DNA of 57,909 bases from Acidobacteriota bacterium (GTDB lineage Bacteria; Acidobacteriota; UBA6911; RPQK01; JAJDTT01), in the NCBI GenBank assembly GCA_028874215.1, contig JAPPLF010000070.1, positions 1 to 57,909 on the forward strand, given 5' to 3'. A program made the position numbers and the translations under genes. A model generated the notes under the pieces. The model did no database searches, was not told where the DNA came from, and saw only the letters and a program-made list of their open reading frames with translations. Below are positions 55,857 to 57,909 of this stretch, piece after piece (position 1 is the stretch's first letter; each line of letters begins with the position of its first letter).

Positions 55857-56869
55857 GTTGGCCCACTCTTGGCGCCGGTCGTCCAGCGCCGATGGATCCT
55901 CGGGCAGCTCCGACTCGCGACGCACAATCCGGAAGGGGAGGATCCGGAAGGGATCAGACTCGAGAACCTCGTTTCGGGGATGGATCTCTTGAGTAATTCC
56001 AGTGATCCTCGACGTGCGGTGCCCCCGCGGGACGGTCGACGGCCAACGGTCAGTCGAGTTTACGCGACGACGGCGTTCGAGCGCTGCTCCCGCAGGGTCT
56101 ACGGAAGAATTCTCGTAAGTATCTGATATTAATATAGTTAGGATCTATTCTCCCGAGCGGTTTACCTCATTGCAACCCACCTTCTAAACGGGATTCCATT
56201 CGACCCTATTGGAGGTCCGTGGACTCCAGGGACGAGTTTCTCGCCTCGACTTCCAGGTTTCAAGAGCCTGCGCGCTCCGGGAATTGGGGGCGGACATTCG
56301 GAGCCGACCGGGTCCGTTGGGCCAGGACTTCCGAAACGGGCCGACGTCTCACTCCGGGCTGGAAGCCCGAGGAGACCGCGCGAGGGTCCCATTCTCATGG
56401 GACGCGCGACGAACAGGAGCGCCAGGTTCACTGGCGGCAAGGTGAGCCGCCCGGGGTTCTGGCGCCACTGGGGGGTCTGGGGGGATCGGTTCCCCCGGTC
56501 CGTCCTCTGTTCCGGCTGGCCGGAGAAACCGCGCCCTGCGCTTCGGCCTCCGCCTCGTCGCACGCCGCCACGGCGTCGAGCTGGCTCTCGACGGCCGGAC
56601 CACCACCACCCGCGCCGACCGCCTTGTCGGCCAGGCCCTGGACCGGGGGCTGGGCCTGGAGCGGACCCCGACGCGGACCTCCACCTGCCGTTCCGAGTTC
56701 AGACCTTCCGGGGTTCGGGCCAGGTCCTCGTCCAAGAGGACGCCGCAAATCCACCTGCACCTGCGGATCCCATTGGCACGTGTCGCCTGTGGTCATGCCT
56801 GGATCACGCACCACGTGTGGGGAACGGACGCCTGGCAGAGCCCTGACAGGTCTTCCGGATTCTTCTCCG
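55857..56869. other. Gene-poor accessory DNA
   Basis: No confident gene. A plus-strand frame near 56500-56680 has strongly biased GC3 and reads RALRFGLRLVARRHGVELAL, but lacks a start, is bounded by an upstream stop, and matches no family I know. It may be a gene fragment. An AT-rich stretch lies at 56110-56150. Confidence 0.4.
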
Positions 56870-57150
56870 GGGGCTTCCCGCAGGGATATTTTGGAAGGGA
56901 GCGACCCCCCCAGGGGGTGTGGCGCAGATGTAAATTGCGCCACACCCCCGCGCCCGCACCGGGCAGGAAAAAGGGGGGGTCGCTCCCTTCCGCCTCCGAT
57001 TTCCCCGTGCGGGCACGGCGGAGCCGAAAACATGGCCGTAACAGCATGAGCGACAAAGAGATCGGGGAAATCGCGTGTGTAAGTTGGCAGACTCCCATGA
57101 TGTAAGTTGCCCCCGTTGTCTCCCTTACACTCCCGGATCGACACGGTGGG
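56870..57150. repeat. Structured element, copy 1
   Basis: An outer 15-bp stem GGGAGCGACCCCCCC (56897-56911) pairs perfectly with 56973-56987. Inside are a perfect 13-bp hairpin (56913-56925 with 56937-56949) and a 5-bp hairpin (56952-56956 with 56960-56964). A conserved flank follows (about 56988-57045). Then TGTAAGTTG occurs at 57078 and 57101, and its inverse CTTACA at 57124. Copy 2 begins 626 bp downstream with the same layout. It could be a non-coding RNA, a recombination site or a mobile-element end. Confidence 0.7.
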
Positions 57151-57494
57151 GCGCTCTGTACCCGTCAAAATGAGCTCCCCGGCAAGCGTGTCGCCCGCCA
57201 CGAGAGCGTCGCGAATGTCGTCGTCGATCTCCACGCCAGCGTCGCGATCTTCCGCCCCTGGTCGCCACTCGATGGCCGGTCTCAGCGAGGCCCTGACGCT
57301 GCCATAGCCGTCGAATCGGCCCGCGTCCCTTTCAGCACACTCCGCATTTCTGGAAGAAGATTGCCTGTTCGATCCGCCAGATCACTCCGTCCAGCCATCG
57401 GGGCCGTCCACAGACGCTGGTACGAGCACTGGCACGCGGCGGCTTGCCCACCGCGCCGTTCCGTGCCGCAGCGCCACGCGCTCAGGCGATCCAG
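57151..57494. other. Spacer between structured elements
   Basis: Not homologous between copies. A minus-strand frame (about 57140-57330) reads VEIDDDIRDALVAGDTLAGE with coding-like third positions but has no clear start and no family match. Left unassigned. Confidence 0.35.
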
Positions 57495-57775
57495 ACGCCT
57501 TCCCGGCAGGGATCATTGGGACGGGAGCGACCCCCCGAGGCGATGGCACGGAGAGTGCGGATCAGCCTGCCCCGCTTTGCCGATCCGGGAGGCAAAAAAG
57601 GGGGGTCGCTCCCGTCCACCTCCGCTTTCCCCGAGCGGCACCGCCGAGCCGCGAGGCGAGCCGTAACCCGAATGGGGACAGCAAGTTAGAGGAACGTCGC
57701 CGTGCACATCGAAGAGCCTTCATGGTGCACATGCCCCCCGTTGTCTCAGGTGCACTCCCCGAGCGGCACGGAACC
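57495..57775. repeat. Structured element, copy 2
   Basis: The outer stem GGGAGCGACCCCCC (57523-57536) pairs perfectly with 57600-57613. The interior differs from copy 1 and has hairpins GCAC/GTGC (57546-57558) and GGATC/GATCC (57559-57586). The A-rich run before the 3' arm and the downstream CCTCCG-TTTCCCCG flank are conserved. Word boxes TGCACAT lie at 57703 and 57726 with the inverse GTGCA at 57750, at the same spacing as in copy 1. Confidence 0.7.
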
Positions 57776-57909
57776 CCACTTTCCGGCGATCCAGTTCGAG
57801 CTCCCGGACGCCAGCTCGAACGCCAGATCCCGAGGCCTGCCGGAAGGACCACCACGGCGGATCAACGGAGCCGGCCGGCCACCCGTTCCGGACTCTCGCC
57901 AGCCAGATA

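Noticed and set aside
56219-57234. Several long overlapping frames on both strands at the right end
   Set aside because: They read through the stem-loops, giving GRERPP and KKGGSLPS in opposite directions, a sign of translated palindromes rather than protein.
56870-57775. CRISPR array or integron attC sites
   Set aside because: Only two long diverged copies rather than short identical repeats, and no RYYYAAC/GTTRRRY core pair is present.

Overview
The window is GC-rich, gene-dense bacterial DNA. Its gene content points to an Acidobacteriota genome, possibly an environmental or host-associated lineage. The indicators are an Oar-like TonB receptor with a carboxypeptidase-regulatory N-domain, a GWxTD-domain protein followed by a TPR protein, a CRTAC1/ASPIC-UnbV FG-GAP protein, a 3-keto-disaccharide-hydrolase/cytochrome fusion and a penicillin acylase. 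This is inference from family distribution; no rRNA or tRNA was seen.

Left part (1-17 kb): a P4-type tyrosine integrase runs off the left edge. It is followed by an MFS transporter, an enolase-superfamily acid-sugar dehydratase, a CPA2 cation/proton antiporter, a large secreted protein of unknown function, and an operon of creatininase-family amidohydrolase, NAD-dependent epimerase and an internally shortened D-apionate-lactonase-like protein. An NrtR-type Nudix regulator lies divergent to an ARPP-1 protein across a perfect palindrome that overlaps a promoter. Then come a VWA protein, an aldo/keto reductase, an IS21 remnant and a HigB/HigA toxin-antitoxin pair.

Middle part (17-43.5 kb): a polysaccharide-utilisation-like region. 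Five paralogous secreted or lipid-anchored GH67N-like/TIM-barrel proteins (about 745-770 aa) are all on the minus strand. Four lie in one probable operon with an SGNH hydrolase, a GH32/43-like propeller protein and a second enolase-superfamily dehydratase. The fifth follows a TonB receptor and precedes a Tat-exported protein, a Gfo/Idh/MocA oxidoreductase and a CRTAC1 protein. A plausible joint role is capture and breakdown of uronic-acid-bearing glycans, with the dehydratases, epimerase and MFS/SSS transporters handling the released sugar acids. A GWxTD/TPR pair and a BrnT/BrnA module separate the two clusters.

Right part (43.9-55.6 kb): penicillin acylase, NIPSNAP lipoprotein, the DUF1080-propeller-HEAT-cytochrome c fusion, metallophosphoesterase, Cache-domain protein, and an MDR dehydrogenase/sodium symporter operon. 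The last 2.3 kb has no confident gene. It carries short tandem repeats, two tandem palindromes of enhancer type, and two diverged copies of a structured element of about 280 bp in which a short word changes in concert at three positions.

Across the window, a family of short perfect palindromes with covarying arms (at least eleven copies) sits at operon junctions and in three places reads into the ends of genes.
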